Source: Siphonodentalium dalli (Eukaryota > Mollusca > Scaphopoda > Gadilida > Siphonodentaliidae). Taken from it: 64,000 bases of DNA. The notes under the pieces are model-generated. The model ran no database searches. It had not been told where the DNA came from and saw only the letters and a list, made by a program, of their open reading frames with translations. Below, one piece after another: positions 13,091 through 24,600 of this stretch (the stretch's first letter is position 1; each line of letters opens with the position of its first letter). Both the position numbers and the translations under genes were made by a program. The stretch spans positions 158,094,875 to 158,158,874 of the forward strand of contig CP136062.1 in assembly GCA_032622095.1 (NCBI GenBank), given 5' to 3'.

Positions 13091-14789
13091 TTTTCGGCTC
13101 GGGTGTATGTCCTTCCGTGAATATGTTACGTTATACCGGAAGTACATATTGTAAAAAATGAACACGCGCTAATATGAAATGGTTGCATCAATTGTAATTT
13201 AAATCCACATATATACTTAATTTGCATTGTTATCTGGTTTTATTTTGGTAATAAATCGTTCATAAATGAACAATATTGAATTATTTCTTTCTGGAAACCG
13301 ATCAAGACGCCATGACGTCACGACGCACATCACGACGTCACAAGCTACATGGGCGCGCAAAACACCAGACATGATTGCATCGATGTCCAGGCAGCTGAGA
13401 CTCGTATTACAGGGACAGGCTAAACCATTCCATCTGCCAACAACTTCATGTTTGATTATTATAAATATATATACTACATGTAAAACAAACGTCGGCAACA
13501 GTACGTGCATTAGAAGCGTATTTTATATATCTTGAAACTCGAGGAAGTGAGTTGAGATCAGTCTAAAAGATGCGTGCGGAATCGTTTTTTTTTTCGCAGT
13601 GACTGTGAGGTGCGAACATATTTCTGGAAAGTTCAAAACATTTTCGAAAGATCCTGGTGCATATAAATCATGTCCGGTCAAACAGTCGGGCGCGTGGTTC
13701 AATTGAAAAACAATTGCACTGAAAATGTGAATGTGGAAACATGGATTATTAAATTGCCTTATTAATTAACTGGGAAAACAAGCTTTCTCATTCTCAAACG
13801 CAATAGACATTTTGATATGTTCCCGAAGTCTGTAGATCAGTCGCTAAGGGCATGTTCACATTGACACATTGTTAATCAATGATCCCGTTTCCTTTATTTA
13901 ATTGTGTCGGTATTTTGTAATTTATTTTGATGGTTGTTGCCACTGGCATACACACTTGATATCATTTTAGTCAAACTAGTAAGTTAACCCAATTGGCATA
14001 TAATATAGCATCGTCGGCAATCAATCGTCTTCACACCCTTCATATGAACGATGTCTATATTGTTATATTAATATGTCAAACAACTCGTACGTATTACTAA
14101 GACTATCATTAGTGTAACTAGTATAGTGTAGACCAAATTGAGATAACAAAGATATTATGTCCGTACACACAACTATTTCAGCGATGGATGAACAGAGATT
14201 TGATATCTAGATTTTTGTTATCAATCTCTCAAACGAGGGGCCAGCACCCGTGGTTCAATCTGTTGTTGGCAAGACACCACACAACATGCCAACTGTGTGA
14301 TTGGCGCAAGTATAGGCAGCTCCAGTGAGTGCATTCTAGTTGTTCATGGTTTTCCCACGGGAGCCCAAAATCGGACATAAGCGACTCTACCCGAAGATAC
14401 GAATATACCAGAATATGACATCGATAAATTGTAGAGATGTTCTAGCCAAAGATTATTATTGTAATGAAAAATAAACAACCCAGCATATTACGTAAGCGTT
14501 TACGATTGGTAAGCCATTGCGACAGAAGTATATGACGGCGAAATTGGGTGACATAAATTGCACAGCCATTAACCATCTTGCTGCTAATTTAAATTAATAA
14601 ATTGTCCCATGTTACGACGTCGGGACCGATATATCGGTCTGACTCGGTCACCCGTGAAGCAGTTTTATCACTGTGCCGCGGTAAAGGGATTAGCGAACAC
14701 ATTGACGCTAAAATAGCAAACAAAAATGTTAAATGCTTACAACTGTTTATGGCTATCTATGTAAACACACGTAAGTGACATTGCATCAA
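13091..14789. other. no gene recognised; cAMP-response-like sites near 13.3 kb
   Basis: No coding gene recognised. Around 13310-13345 there is one full TGACGTCA and a nearby GACGTCAC, resembling CREB/ATF sites, and the local GC content is above the surroundings. No adjacent gene or start is visible, so a promoter role is unproven. A perfect short palindrome CCGATATATCGG lies at about 14626. Confidence 0.45.
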
Positions 14790-15322
14790 TGTTCATGGTG
14801 CTGGATAGATCATGCCATGGATATCTATTCTGGCTAACGACCATCCAGATCATATTCCGCCAGTACAAAACCAGGGAACTTTTTGAAGCTTTGACAGGTA
14901 AAATTACAAAATCGAACAAAATAACACAGGGGATATATTTCTTTGTTATCATTTGTTTCTTAATACTGTGATTCACTGTAGGTGAAGGTCCCAAATCGAA
15001 ATTTCACGATTTAAGTGACTTTGTGAGCGATTTTGCTTTGCCTTTCTTGAAATTATGCAATTTCTCATGGGTAATTAATTGAATGTTTATTGCTCACAAA
15101 AGTCACAGAAAAGCATGTAATTTAGAGTTGGGACCTTCATCTACAATGAAGTACACTATTAAGTAACAGATAATAATTAAGAAATATATTGCCCGTGTTA
15201 TTTTTCGACTTTATAAGGGTCCCTGTCAAAACTTTAAAAAGTTCCTACGTTTTTTACTGGTGGAATATGATCTCCAAGGGCGTTAGCCAGAATATAGATT
15301 CATGGCATGATCTAGGTGCCGC
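14790..15322. mobile_element. fold-back (long inverted repeat) element
   Basis: The left half (from about 14790: GATCATGCCATGGATAT, TTCTGGCTAACG, CATATTCCGCCAGT, then AAGGTCCCAA) reappears reverse-complemented in the right half (GGGACCTTCAT, ACTGGTGGAATATGAT, CGTTAGCCAGAATAT, CATGGCATGATCTA, ending about 15322). Even the centre pairs: GTGACTTTGTGAGC against GCTCACAAAAGTCAC. Arms are roughly 250 bp and visibly diverged, so it is old. Single-arm fragments lie at 831 and 6589. No transposase is present. Confidence 0.75.
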
Positions 15323-15649
15323 ACACTTTTATTCTCATCGGACGATTGAAGTTAAGCAACACCGACTCTAGTATGTTGACTGAAACATTCAGTTAATGTA
15401 CTGGATCTGCCCATGCCAACAGTACCATTATGCTCAGCTGTCGTATCAGCTTAGCTGTGATACCATACACCAAGCATAGTAGTTGCATACAGACAGACAT
15501 GATAAAGTCACCAAACACTTCAACATTCTTAGGCCAACCTGGTCACTAGGACCTGTATCTAGTTTATTTAGTAAAGTTATATGTTATATTAGCCTGGTCG
15601 CCCTAGAACAAATTTTGACTAAGTTGATTACTATACCATTTTGAAGAGG
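15323..15649. other. no gene recognised; 5S rRNA-like 13-mer
   Basis: Nothing coding. The phrase GAAGTTAAGCAAC at about 15348-15360 equals a stretch found in many metazoan 5S rRNA genes, but the surrounding bases fit poorly. It is too short to call an RNA gene or a 5S-derived SINE. Confidence 0.4.
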
Positions 15650-16500
15650 AATATATCCTATATATCATATCCAAAATCCGCTTAGAGTTTTTTTTGTAAT
15701 TCAAGATGGCGTCCAAGGTGGCTGCCATTTTCCGTTAAGTCAGTTTGGTGCAATTTTAGTGAGAATCTTGACATATGTATACACGTGTATACATTTTTGT
15801 CAAGCTAAGGCATAACACCACCATGTTGTGCCAAAATTGGAACTCCCTTCCAATATGGCCGCCAAAATGGCGACTGGAAGTGGAATGTTTACGATTCGTT
15901 ATAACTAATATATTTAAGATAACTTTCTGCTGTTCGGAACTGTGACTTTATTTTCTATTTAGCATTTTAATTGACCACTGGAGCAATGAAATATGCCATT
16001 CATGGGGTCTCAACCCCTTCCCATCACTCAAAACTTTGATTTTACAGAATGCGGTATAATAGATAAATAATATCACAATTGGGATTCTAGTCATATGCCA
16101 TCAAGAAATTGGAAGAACTGTGCAATGGAAGTGATGCATTCTATTTTTTTATGAATATTTCAACTCAATGGTACCAATATTGTCACTTTGGCTCAAAATG
16201 GCTGCCAAAATATGGAAGATGGTAAATAATGTCCCAGCGTGCCATGCAACCGCTTACAACTATTTACAACATTCATGAATACAATAACTCCATGTATACC
16301 TACTCACCTCACCTATGAACATACAGTCAACATACATACACACTGTATTAAGCTGATCAATTTTAATGCTAATGGGTGAGAGTAGCCACATACTATGACC
16401 CCTCTCAGTTCCGTTCAACGTTCTGCTCATTTTCGTTAAAAATCATTGACATAATCTCAAAAGATGTTTTCGGAAAAATCCATACTGCATCCCTTAAAAT
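15650..16500 (+). repeat. copy of the large AAGATGGC repeat family
   Basis: Cores lie at about 15702 (AAGATGGCGTCCAAGGTGGC), 15854 (TATGGCCGCCAAAATGGCGA) and 16194. Between them the text follows the repeat at 21.85-22.25 kb: 'gagcaatgaaatatgccattcatggggtc', then a stretch with TTTTACAGAATGCGGTATAA, then GGGATTCTAGTCATAT. Order and orientation agree, with many substitutions. Confidence 0.7.
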
Positions 16501-17911
16501 GATTTGTAATTCCTCATAAGGTACTGGGACAACCAAAATATAACATTTAGTTGTCAGTTGATTAAGTATCATGTTTAATAACCAAGTGAGTCACAATTTG
16601 CTACAGTAGAGAATAATGTTCGGAATATATGTGACAAATCAAATTTTTACCAAATTTGGTTGCTATTTTGGAATGAACTCGAAAGAAGTAAAATCACAAC
16701 CGCGTATTGAAAACTTACATCAGGGGATAAAATCAAAACTAGGCTGTTGGATGTGTTGACATAACTAACTCAGACTGTTTGGTCCCATTGTACGTGTAAC
16801 GCCATTGTTGTAAATAGGGGAGGTGCTTTCGTGCATTTTTAGTTTGCAATGTGTATTTCTTACAAGTATTTCAACATTTAATATAAGTATGGCATACATA
16901 TCAGTTAGGGTTTTGATGTTGGTTGCCTGCATGTAAAATATCGTCCTACAAGCCTAATGCATTTGGTCCAACCTTCAGTAATGTGTATATGTAACTCATC
17001 AACATGTATGACCTTCTTGTTTCCCTGTGGTTTAGTATAAACTCTGGAGTCTTACTATTTTTAGCTCAGTTTTAAATTCGCGTACCGACGTGTGCGCGAA
17101 CAAAAGTACTGCGCGATTTTGAATACGAGTAAGATATACAAATAGTTAAAAAGTTGAAATAACTGAACAAATAATTGGCAAAATCAGCAGGATATACTTA
17201 TACGCGCCTTTCGCGAGCGGTTTGGAGTGACACCTTCAGTCTGGAACTATAACTCTATTCTTTAGCCAGTTAGTGTTTTATGAGATCGGAGAACCACTGT
17301 GCGTATAAAGGCAAAATAAAGGCACTGGTAAAGAATCAACTTTCTGGGTTGGTTCCCTAACTTTTATTCCCCGTTTGTTGTGAAGGATAAAATCGCTGTG
17401 AAGAATCGTTTGATCTGAATATTTCGGAGAGTGCAGGTGCAAATTTTCACATTGTTTGATTTTCCAACGAGTAATTAGTGGGATACTTGTTGTTATTGGA
17501 CCAACAGTAGCAAATGTTTTATACTTTTTGTCAAAATTGTGGTCTGAATGGTCAACTTGTACAGGGCATTTCGTCTCGTTAAAGTGGGTGAGGGTGTTGG
17601 AGCTTCCAATGTGGACATATCCCAATCAATAGAGACCCTCTAGCTACGTCCCTGCTTGGATATAGCGGATTAATATAAATGTTACAGTACTTGGATATTA
17701 CAAGCAGGCAATTATTTTCCGCGAAATTAAAATACTATTGGAGCAAAATTTTAATGTTCACACAACTTCCAAAATTAAATTTCCTGGATTCAAGAGGTAG
17801 ATGTGAATATTTGAAATTGTCTGACAGTGATTTCCTTTCGATCTTTCAGATGAGAACTATAAGTTTGCTGTCGACAATAAAGAGGGAAAAGGCACTAGAC
17901 TTTGGGGAGAC
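16501..17911. other. upstream region of the GPCR gene; solo hAT-like end at 17633-17655
   Basis: No coding gene recognised. At 17633-17655 the phrase GACCCTCTAGCTACGTCCCT corresponds to the right terminal repeat of the hAT-like element at 48.5-49.7 kb; no left partner was found. Just before the receptor start a pyrimidine-rich tract ends in CTTTCAG at 17843-17849, a plausible splice acceptor for a 5' UTR intron, 62 bases before the ATG. The donor was not identified. Confidence 0.5.
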
Positions 17912-19420
17912 ATGAAGATGAACACTACTCTGCACTTCAGTTATATCAACGAGGTCAATGTCACGACAACAGCAAAAACCTTGTCAACTGACATAGAAGA
18001 CTGGTACCCGTCGGACTCGAGTGATATGCCATCGCCTAACCCCCGGGTAGTAGCAATCATAACCCTCTGTATTATCTCTTTATCTGGGACTGTTGGGAAT
18101 TTGATGGTGTTTCTCAGCGAATGGAATGAACCTAAGCTGAGAATCATTCCTAGTATATTCATCATCAATATCAGCATTATCGGGTTCCTCTACTCAGTTC
18201 TCTCAATCCCTCTTAACATATTTCATGTGATGGATATAAAGAACAGATTATTTACCGAAGGAACAATGTGTACGATATTCGGGTACTTGGATTTCGTTGT
18301 TCTCCTGGCGACGCTTGGAAACTCAAGCGCTATAGCTATAAACAGGTACGTGATAGTCACACAACCGAGGACCGACTACTTGAAATACTACTCTATCAAC
18401 AGTCTTATTGTTTGGATATTGGTTTTATGGTTGCTACCATCGGCTATGGCGGCTTGCGGGATTCCATATTATGACTATGACTTTCGAGTGATGACGTGTA
18501 CGCTGAGCAGTTCTCGGGACGCCTTCTGGTTTACTGTCATGGTTATCGGAGGACCGACGGTCGTCACATCCATCGTCATTTCTTCTTTCTATTACTTAAT
18601 TTTCAAGACCGTTCGAAACAACAGAAGAAGAATACAAGGGGGCTAATGACGACACGATGCAAATAAGTGCGTCTGCATGTAGTTCCGCCTGTGTAAATTG
18701 GGCAGGGCCATGCAAGAAATATGAGGCCAGTAAGAATAATGAATCTGGTACAGAAACTCAAGAGGAATATCCAGGAAAGAAGACTGTCACTTCCAAAAAC
18801 CACGTCGAGAAACTTACCCCGAAAGACAGCGATGGTGATTTATATCTTACTAAAATAACAAGTAGCGAAACAAAAATAAGCAGAGAAACGAAATAACGAA
18901 GACGACATTGGCAAATGTTCTGAAGGTGGCCGTCAGTACCTTTCACATGGAACGGAAATCAACGGTTAGCACGGTCCACGACGATCAATCCAACATATCA
19001 AGAAGTCAGATATAAAATAGAAACACAGCGAATATTCGATAGAAAGGAACAACTGACGAGTACGACACAATAGAAATAAAAACCCGTCAGAAAGTAAGAA
19101 ATACAGATCACAAGTTAGAGAGAGAAAAGAACGTCAATGTGGTCCATACGAAGAATAAGGCATCCCATGACATCAAGCTCACTTTTCACCTTTTGATCGT
19201 ATTTGCTGTTTTCTGTGTTCTGTATTTGCCCATGCGCGTCACCTACCTGATACACTATTGGAAACCAGTTCATCAAGATGTGTGGTTGGTTGTCCACATT
19301 CTTGCCTCGTCCTACTTTGCTCTTGCTTGGATTCTCTATGGTCTACTCAACAGAGGCTTTCGAAGAGCATACATGAAGATCTTCAAGTGCGAGAAAATTC
19401 GCAGTCGTCTCCTCATGTGA
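17912..19420 (+). CDS. rhodopsin-class (class A) GPCR, melatonin-receptor/moody-Tre1-like; third cytoplasmic loop frame-disrupted
   Basis: Seven-transmembrane receptor that would signal through heterotrimeric G proteins. ATG 17912 is the first in-frame ATG after the stop at 17828. The first 244 codons (to the stop at 18644) give an outer tail with two N-glycosylation sequons (NTT, NVT), TM1 with GTVGN, TM2 ending SIPLNIF, TM3 beginning at a Cys (TMCTIFGY) and ending NRYVIVTQP, TM4, an outer loop with the partner Cys (VMTCTLSS), and TM5. TM6 and TM7 follow in the same frame (19043-19420), ending ILYGLLNRGFRRAY, close to the YGLLN-x-x-FR end of melatonin-receptor-like GPCRs. Between them, a Ser/Lys/Glu-rich loop of about 150 residues is spread over both this frame and the next: 18645-18889 in the second, 18890-19012 in the first, about 19008-19045 in the second again. 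The first switch is at a G5 run. No good intron donor exists, so it is a young pseudogene or carries assembly indels. The usual Asp in TM2 and Asn in TM7 are missing. Subfamily uncertain. Confidence 0.8.
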
Positions 19421-19471
19421 GAAGTTCAACAAAAACATGACGAAAACTCAATTAGGGAGCATATTGACCGA

Positions 19472-19560
19472 TTATGATGATGGTTATGATGATGATGATG
19501 ATGATTATGACGGTGATGTTGGGCACTTGTTGGACACTTGTTGTTGGTGGTGGTTGTGGT
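19472..19560 (+). repeat. GAT/TGG-rich microsatellite
   Basis: An imperfect run of GAT triplets (about 19472-19515) passes into a TTG/TGG/TGT-rich stretch, just 3' of the receptor stop codon and probably in its 3' UTR. Confidence 0.75.
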
Positions 19561-19706
19561 GATAAGTTTAGTTTGGCAGGCTCGTGATTTAGTCACTCGT
19601 TGTGGCGAAGTAGTGAACTAAACTGTTCAGAAGTGAATTTGGAAAACTTGCAGTGGAAACATATGGCTGAAAAAGAGCTAACAAAAACAATCACACCAAG
19701 TCTGAG

Positions 19707-20139
19707 TTTAGTGTGCCTGGCATTGACAGAATGAGGTCCCCAGAGGGTGAATTTAGTGACTCGATCCCGCATAGTGGGATAGCATCACCAAATTTACCCT
19801 CTATTGACCGTTCTGCTTAAGCCTCATTTTCTCTGGAAAGTTTCATTAGTATCAAATTTCTATAGAAACTTAGATTCTATTTCTTTATTAGTCAAGTGTA
19901 TTTATATCCCCAAATTGGCAGACGACACATTGCATAATCGAGGTTCCAAATGGGTGTACATAACAATATTCACTATTTGGGAACTTTAATATGAGTCTAT
20001 GTCTCCCATGGCAGCAGATGAGGCCATGCAGGATGAGGTCCCCAGAGGGTGAATTTGGTGATGCTAACCCGCCATGCAGGATAGCGTCAATAAATTCATC
20101 CTCTGGGGATCTCATTCTGCAAATGACAGGCACACTAAA
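19707..20139. mobile_element. palindromic MITE-like element
   Basis: The outer 29 bases at each end are reverse complements at about 26 positions; both read TTTAGTGTGCCTG inward. Pairing continues through CCCCAGAGG-TGAATTT to give arms of about 75 bp. The interior holds further hairpins: the block GAGGTCCCCAGAGGGTGAAT occurs in direct order at about 19733 and 20036, each facing a reverse copy (AAATTTACCCTC and AAATTCATCCTC). No coding capacity. It abuts the DIRS remnant on its right; whether they were ever one element is unknown. Confidence 0.75.
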
Positions 20140-21775
20140 TGCAGGCTTGTAAACGATTTGATTCAGAAGAAGAATTATTTGGTCTGATAAACTACACTTT
20201 GGGCTGACTTGAATATCCATCCGAAGATGATCTGGTTAAACTTGTGAAGGAAAAAGGAGCGGATGTACCCGGATAAACGGGATTTGGACCGTTGCTGCAG
20301 GCAAATTCTTATATGCCCGGAAGATATAAATTTAGTTGGGTTTTTCTGGGAAGAGAAATTGTATTTGATGGGGAAATAAGTACGGGCCTGCGATATGTCG
20401 CATATATTTGTCAGATGGTAACGAACGCTGTTTGTCACATATGCATGACATCAGTATTGTTAGTGATTAAATATTTTAACGATCTGCGTGGACCGAAGTT
20501 TGGGAAAACGGGAATGAAGCACTTATCATATTAAAGCAAGTTTTGGTTTCATTTGGATTAGTGGAGTCAAATGCTAAGACATCTGCGCCTTCAAAAATAA
20601 TGGTGTTTTATTCATCATGTTTGAAACAGAAATGATGACGTTGAAAATACATTCTGTATTTGGAGAGGGTTTCCGTAAGGGAACATCAATATCTTTTGGG
20701 GAAACTGCAGTTTGTTGCTGCCTGTGTGCGACCAGGGCGAATCTTTGTATCACGATTGTTGACTTATTTTATGTCATTTGGAGGAAATTTAATTAAGAAA
20801 TATATTCCAATTCATGTCAAAGGGTGGTGGGCTACCTATCTACTAAATGGTATCTCAATGATGGCAATAGAGGAGTGGTCAGTTCCAGAAGCAGTTATGT
20901 CCTCAGATGCGTGTTTACCATCACGCGGAGAGTTGTGTTTTGGAGAATATTTCAAATTAATGAACTTCAGTTATTGACTATAGCAGGAAAAAGAGACAGT
21001 AGCATTGTAATTACAAGAGTTGCAGCAAGATGTTCAGTAAACCATATCCAGTGCATTTTCAAAGGGAACATATCAAAACCTTAGGCTACAATGGAAAACG
21101 TTCATTCTGTTCTGTGCATATTACAATTTAATACCTTTTCTTGCCAATGTAAAAACTATTCAATTATTTGCAAAATGTTTGAATAGGTCAGTCGGTACCA
21201 TTGTGAATTATGTCAGTGGAGTTGAAACGCTGAACTTACTGAACAATGCTGATATATCCAGTTTTGAAACAATTGAATTGAAATGTTGTTCAAATGTCTC
21301 AGGAGTTTGTGCAACACAAACTGGGTTCCAATCACCCGTGATATATTAAAGGATATGTATATGTACTTGGAGAAAGATAATAGCTTGCACATGACATATT
21401 GGTGTTTATTACTAATGGTGTTTTATTTGATGCTACGAAAGTCTAACTTGGTACCAGTTAGTAAATCTAGTTTTGATCCTAGGTGCCAGTTGACACTGTA
21501 ACATGGTGGTATTCATTCGTTGGTATAAAAAACATTCAATTTTGGCAGAGAGTTCTAAAAATTTCGATAATAGCCATAACAAATTATGTTTTATGTCCGT
21601 GGTAGCATTTCAACACATGATTACCCTTAATCCAGGTAGTGCACCAGAACTTCTTTTAAAGATGAAAGATGGTCCTTTGACTAACTTGAAATTTCAAAAA
21701 TTCCTGAAAAGTATTTTAGAGAAAAAACCCAGAAAGGCACACTTCACTATATTTCTCACATACTTTCAGACGAGG
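20140..21775 (+). pseudogene. decayed DIRS-type (tyrosine recombinase) retrotransposon
   Basis: Reading all three plus frames gives, in the order expected for DIRS/Ngaro elements, a reverse transcriptase, an RNase H and a tyrosine recombinase. RT: DKRDLDRCCRQILICPEDIN, GLRYVAYICQMVTNAVCHI, the catalytic box as YFND (normally YxDD), VSFGLVESNAKTSAPSK, then LGKLQFVAACVRPGRIFVSRLL. RNase H remnant: EAVMSSDACL then RGELCFGEYF. Recombinase: PITRDILKDMYMYLE, MVFYLMLRKSNLVPVSKSSF with the first catalytic Arg in LRKSNL, then KDGPLTNLKFQKFLKS. The C-terminal His/Arg/Tyr part is absent and the next repeat begins around 21.8 kb. Several frameshifts and stops and the YFND change make it non-functional. 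No methylase domain is seen. DIRS superfamily is well supported; DIRS versus Ngaro is not resolved. Confidence 0.82.
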
Positions 21776-21839
21776 AGGCGCTTTCTGTTTAATGCCGAGG
21801 TTCCTGGGAAGATAAAATATTATGCCACCTGTTTATGGC

Positions 21840-24600
21840 CAAAATGGAACCCCTTGTCCCAGATGGCCGCCACAATGGCGGCCTAAACTCGAAAATTTGA
21901 AGTTTTTGCCTAATACCATAAAGATCAGTTCCTGTTGTTTGATAATGGTTGAGACTGCCGACTTTGATTAGTCTTATTCATGTTAATTCAGCATTGGAGC
22001 AATGACAGATACCATAAATGGGGTCCCAGAGTCATCCACACCCTCAAAAAATCGATTTTACAGAACGCGGTATAACATTTAACAAAAATCGCCATTGGGA
22101 TTCCAGTCATATATCAACAAGAAATGGACAGAACTGTACAATGTAAGTTGGGCATACCATTATCTATGAATACTCCAATTCAATGAAACCCAAATTGGCC
22201 TTTGTTTCAAAATAGCTGCCAAAATGGCGGTCAAAATATGGAAAATGGCGGATATTGCTCACAGTATCATTCAATCGATTATGAGTAGTGTTTGATGAAT
22301 AAAATTGACTAAATAAATACGAATGTATATCTCTTTGTGATGCCATTATGCTAGCTCTATGTAAAAATCAGTACCCAAAATGGCTGCCAAAATGGCCACC
22401 CGGTGTGAAAAATACTATTTCTATCACTTCTTTTTATCACTTATTGCTCTCTGAGCTTGGAAGCAATGGGTATAATCTTTCAATGGTCGGTCAACTTGTC
22501 ATTCCAGCAATGACATGTGTAATCGTTTAGTTCACTCCGGTCCTTCATTAATAAGTTCTAACGAATGCGGTATGAAATTTAACCAAAATCGCCTTTGGGG
22601 CTCTGGTCACATTGGATATTTAGGGATGAGCAATTCTTGTCTACAAAATAATTGAGCGTTTCTTTTATTTGTGAACATTCCATTTCAAATGGAACAAAAG
22701 AAACAATAAATTGTATCTAATATGGCTTCCAAAACGAAAATGGTAGACTCTCCCCAGCTTGTCATATAATGGAAGTTGTGAGTGGTGGATGCAGTTGATA
22801 GCTGGCTAATCTATGTGGCTTACATGCATCAAAACTATTTATTTTCAATCTTTTGGTGGCTTCCCGCGCGTTGGCAAATATTAACTATTCGGCCATCATT
22901 TCGTTTCACTTACGGTACACGGACTCGATAGTCGCAAAAGAGGTTGATCCAGAATAAATAAGCAGAGAGCGATTTTGACTTCAGAGCACCCTATCGGATA
23001 TCTGATAAAATGAGCTTTGGGAAAACTTTAAGATCCGAGATGACATCCAATATGACCCCCGACAACAATAGAAGTCATAAATAGGATATTTGCTCTTTGA
23101 TTCCTTTACGAAAACAGATTTTACGTGCATATATATAGTAGAGGCTCTTATGTCCATTTTTTGGCTCCAGTGTGCATTTTGTGAAGAACTATAGCCACTA
23201 TGCTCATGATGTTGCTTGATATCTGGGGAACCAGAAAACAAATGTTAGACACCTGGGGATCGCGACTGGGTGGATTTACGACGTCGTCAAAAGGGCCGCC
23301 ATCCAACATTTCAGAGTAGGCACTGGATCAGTTTGATTATTAGCTAGTAGTGAATTTATGGTAGGAAGTATAATATTTCTCTACTGTTGTGATACTATGA
23401 TAACAGGCTTCACTTTGACAGAAAATTTGACCACATTTAACCAAGATGGCCGCCAAAATGGCGACCGAAGTTCGTGAAAATGATGAATTTTCACACATGT
23501 CTCTTAAAACATTCACGGTTGTTTCATATCGGTGGCTAATAGCAACTTAATTTTACATAAATTTGAATACCTAACCATTTTAACATGATAATATGTCATA
23601 CTTTGGGTCTTATTCCTACAAAATGTCGTCAAAATGTGAATTCATAAATATGCTATGAAATTTTACCAAATATCGATTTTGTAATTCAAGCCAAGTGTTA
23701 GCCAGAAAATAGTTGAATTTGATGACAAACATATGCAACAGGTTTAAACATATAGATTGCCATATAATTACAACCAAAAAAGTGCATCTGTATTCAAGAC
23801 GGCGACCAAAATGGTTGCCACAATTGATAAATCACTAAAATTTGTCAAATTTTCTTTTATATCACCCCTAATGTGCGATTTAGTGAATATAGGTGAATAT
23901 ATTTGCTCCGTGTTGGCGTAATAACATGGAGATATTAAACGATATGAATAATTTGTGAACAATGGCTGTTTATACTCAAGAATTCGAGAGAATGAAACGA
24001 CGAAAATTAGGTGAAATCATCAAAATGGCAACCATGAACAATTTCAGAGTTGGCATTGAGTCTGGGAGGAAAATTTAGATAGTGAAATGATTATGTTTCG
24101 CGACCAATAATACCATTGGATCACACTTCCCCTTGACGGTGCAATTTGGACCTCAAAATCCAAGATGGCTCCCAAAACGGCGACCGAAATTCTAATAATT
24201 GATGATTTTTCACACTCGCCTCTTAAATTATTCACAGCGGTTTGAAATCGGTGGCTACTGGCAACCTTATTTTGAATGAATTATACTATCTAATCATTCG
24301 ACAACCATGATATGTTAGATTAACATATTATTATCCATATTAATCTAAATTCAGGATGGTGACTCAGATGGTTACCAAAATGGAGAAATCATCCAAATTT
24401 GCTAGTGTTCATTGATAACGCTCCTAATGTCGGTTTCAGTGACTGCTGGTAAACACATTTGTTCCCCAATTGACAAAAGTGCCAGGAATGCTGATACAAT
24501 ATGAATATTTTGCGAACAGTGGCTGCTTATATTCGAGATTTCATGAGAATGGAAACAGAAATCATGAAAAGTAGATAAATTCATCTGATGTTGACCTATT
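21840..24600 (+). repeat. large AAGATGGC repeat, plus-oriented copy
   Basis: Non-coding repeat with cores at about 21861, 22213, 22379, 23442, 23800, 24164 and 24358, each a variant of AAGATGGCCGCCAAAATGGC. Most of it recurs reverse-complemented at 27.8-31.2 kb in matching order: 21850-22260 with 30610-31010, 23140-23330 with 28690-28890, 23430-23750 with 28290-28570, 23790-24000 with 27990-28215. An internal tandem structure is visible: 23270-23580 (core 23442) resembles 24000-24300 (core 24164), about 720 bp apart. No recognisable protein, no terminal repeats found. It may be a satellite-like or non-autonomous mobile repeat. Confidence 0.72.

Noticed and set aside
15323-15375. 5S rRNA-like phrase GAAGTTAAGCAAC
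   Set aside because: Only 13 bases match and the flanks do not support the rest of a 5S gene or a clear 5S-derived SINE.
18600-19140. Intron in the third cytoplasmic loop of the GPCR
   Set aside because: The only GT before the in-frame stop is GTTCGA, a poor donor, and the loop text is Ser/Lys/Glu-rich open sequence typical of coding loops.
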